NCBI RefSeq assembly: GCF_000150275.1 | Contig: NW_002060953.1 | Coordinates: forward strand, 779,693-843,692 | Reading direction: 5' to 3' | Source: Trichoplax adhaerens | Taxonomy: Eukaryota > Placozoa > Uniplacotomia > Trichoplacea > Trichoplacidae | Length of the DNA: 64,000 nt | Notes under the pieces: generated by a model | Database searches by the model: none | Told to the model about the DNA's origin: nothing | The model's input: the letters and a program-made list of their open reading frames with translations, nothing else | Part shown: piece by piece, positions 63,920 to 64,000 of the stretch | Layout of the letters: each line of letters opens with the position of its first letter | How positions within the stretch are numbered: the first letter of the stretch is position 1 | Program-made: the position numbers and the translations under genes

Positions 63920-64000
63920 GTGAAAAATATTCGAAATTATTGACATGTGTATAACTTAAAAGCTAGAAATGAGTAATATTTTGATTTGGTAGATTACCCT

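Noticed and set aside
1-64000. tRNA, rRNA, CRISPR, operons, riboswitches and intact transposons
   Set aside because: I saw no tRNA-like arms, rRNA, transposase or reverse transcriptase motifs. Bacterial features are not expected in this eukaryotic sequence. Small RNA genes cannot be excluded without a covariance search.

Overview
The window looks like nuclear DNA of an early-branching animal, most likely a placozoan (Trichoplax or Hoilungia type). The sequence is AT-rich. Genes are densely intronic with mostly 50-400 base GT-AG introns, and the gene set is metazoan (MED16, DNAJC25, TYSND1, plastins, MAM/kringle/SRCR and LRR receptors). A 50-N gap marks a draft assembly. The placement is inferred from this general character; no marker gene was searched.

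Layout from left to right. 1-5635: one doubtful edge exon and tandem repeats. 5636-11688 (-): an F-box/LRR gene with a very long low-complexity N-terminus and a zinc-ribbon-like motif. 13521-17157 (-): DNAJC25, 14 exons. 17158-18814: a repeat-rich, palindrome-rich spacer between divergent genes. 18815-24444 (+): MED16, 22 exons, including one intron with AT-AC ends and U12-type signals. 26235-29108 (+): TYSND1, the peroxisomal processing protease, 8 exons, ending in an SRL targeting tripeptide. 29835-36727 (-): plastin A, 11 exons. 41026-47739 (+): a single-pass receptor-like gene with LRRNT, LRRCT-like, MAM, kringle, two SRCR domains and a TM, interrupted by the gap. 50077-55587 (-): plastin B, with the same 11-exon structure as plastin A. 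60401 to past the right edge (+): a second LRR-flank receptor with TM and a cytoplasmic tail made of small phase-1 exons.

Exon models were built by hand from splice sites, protein-family expectation and frame continuity. For the F-box gene, DNAJC25, MED16, TYSND1 and both plastins, the summed coding length is divisible by three with every junction in phase. This gives 1432, 348, 830, 558, 645 and 616 residues. The two receptor models are incomplete.

The genes do not form a pathway. There are housekeeping functions (transcription, ER and peroxisome), a duplicated actin bundler, and two cell-surface receptors near the plastins. The most unusual points are the U12-type AT-AC intron in MED16, the plastin pair with duplicated TATA elements upstream of one copy, the domain mix of the receptor, a receptor whose LRR caps seem to join without repeats, and GTAC-rich palindromes between DNAJC25 and MED16.
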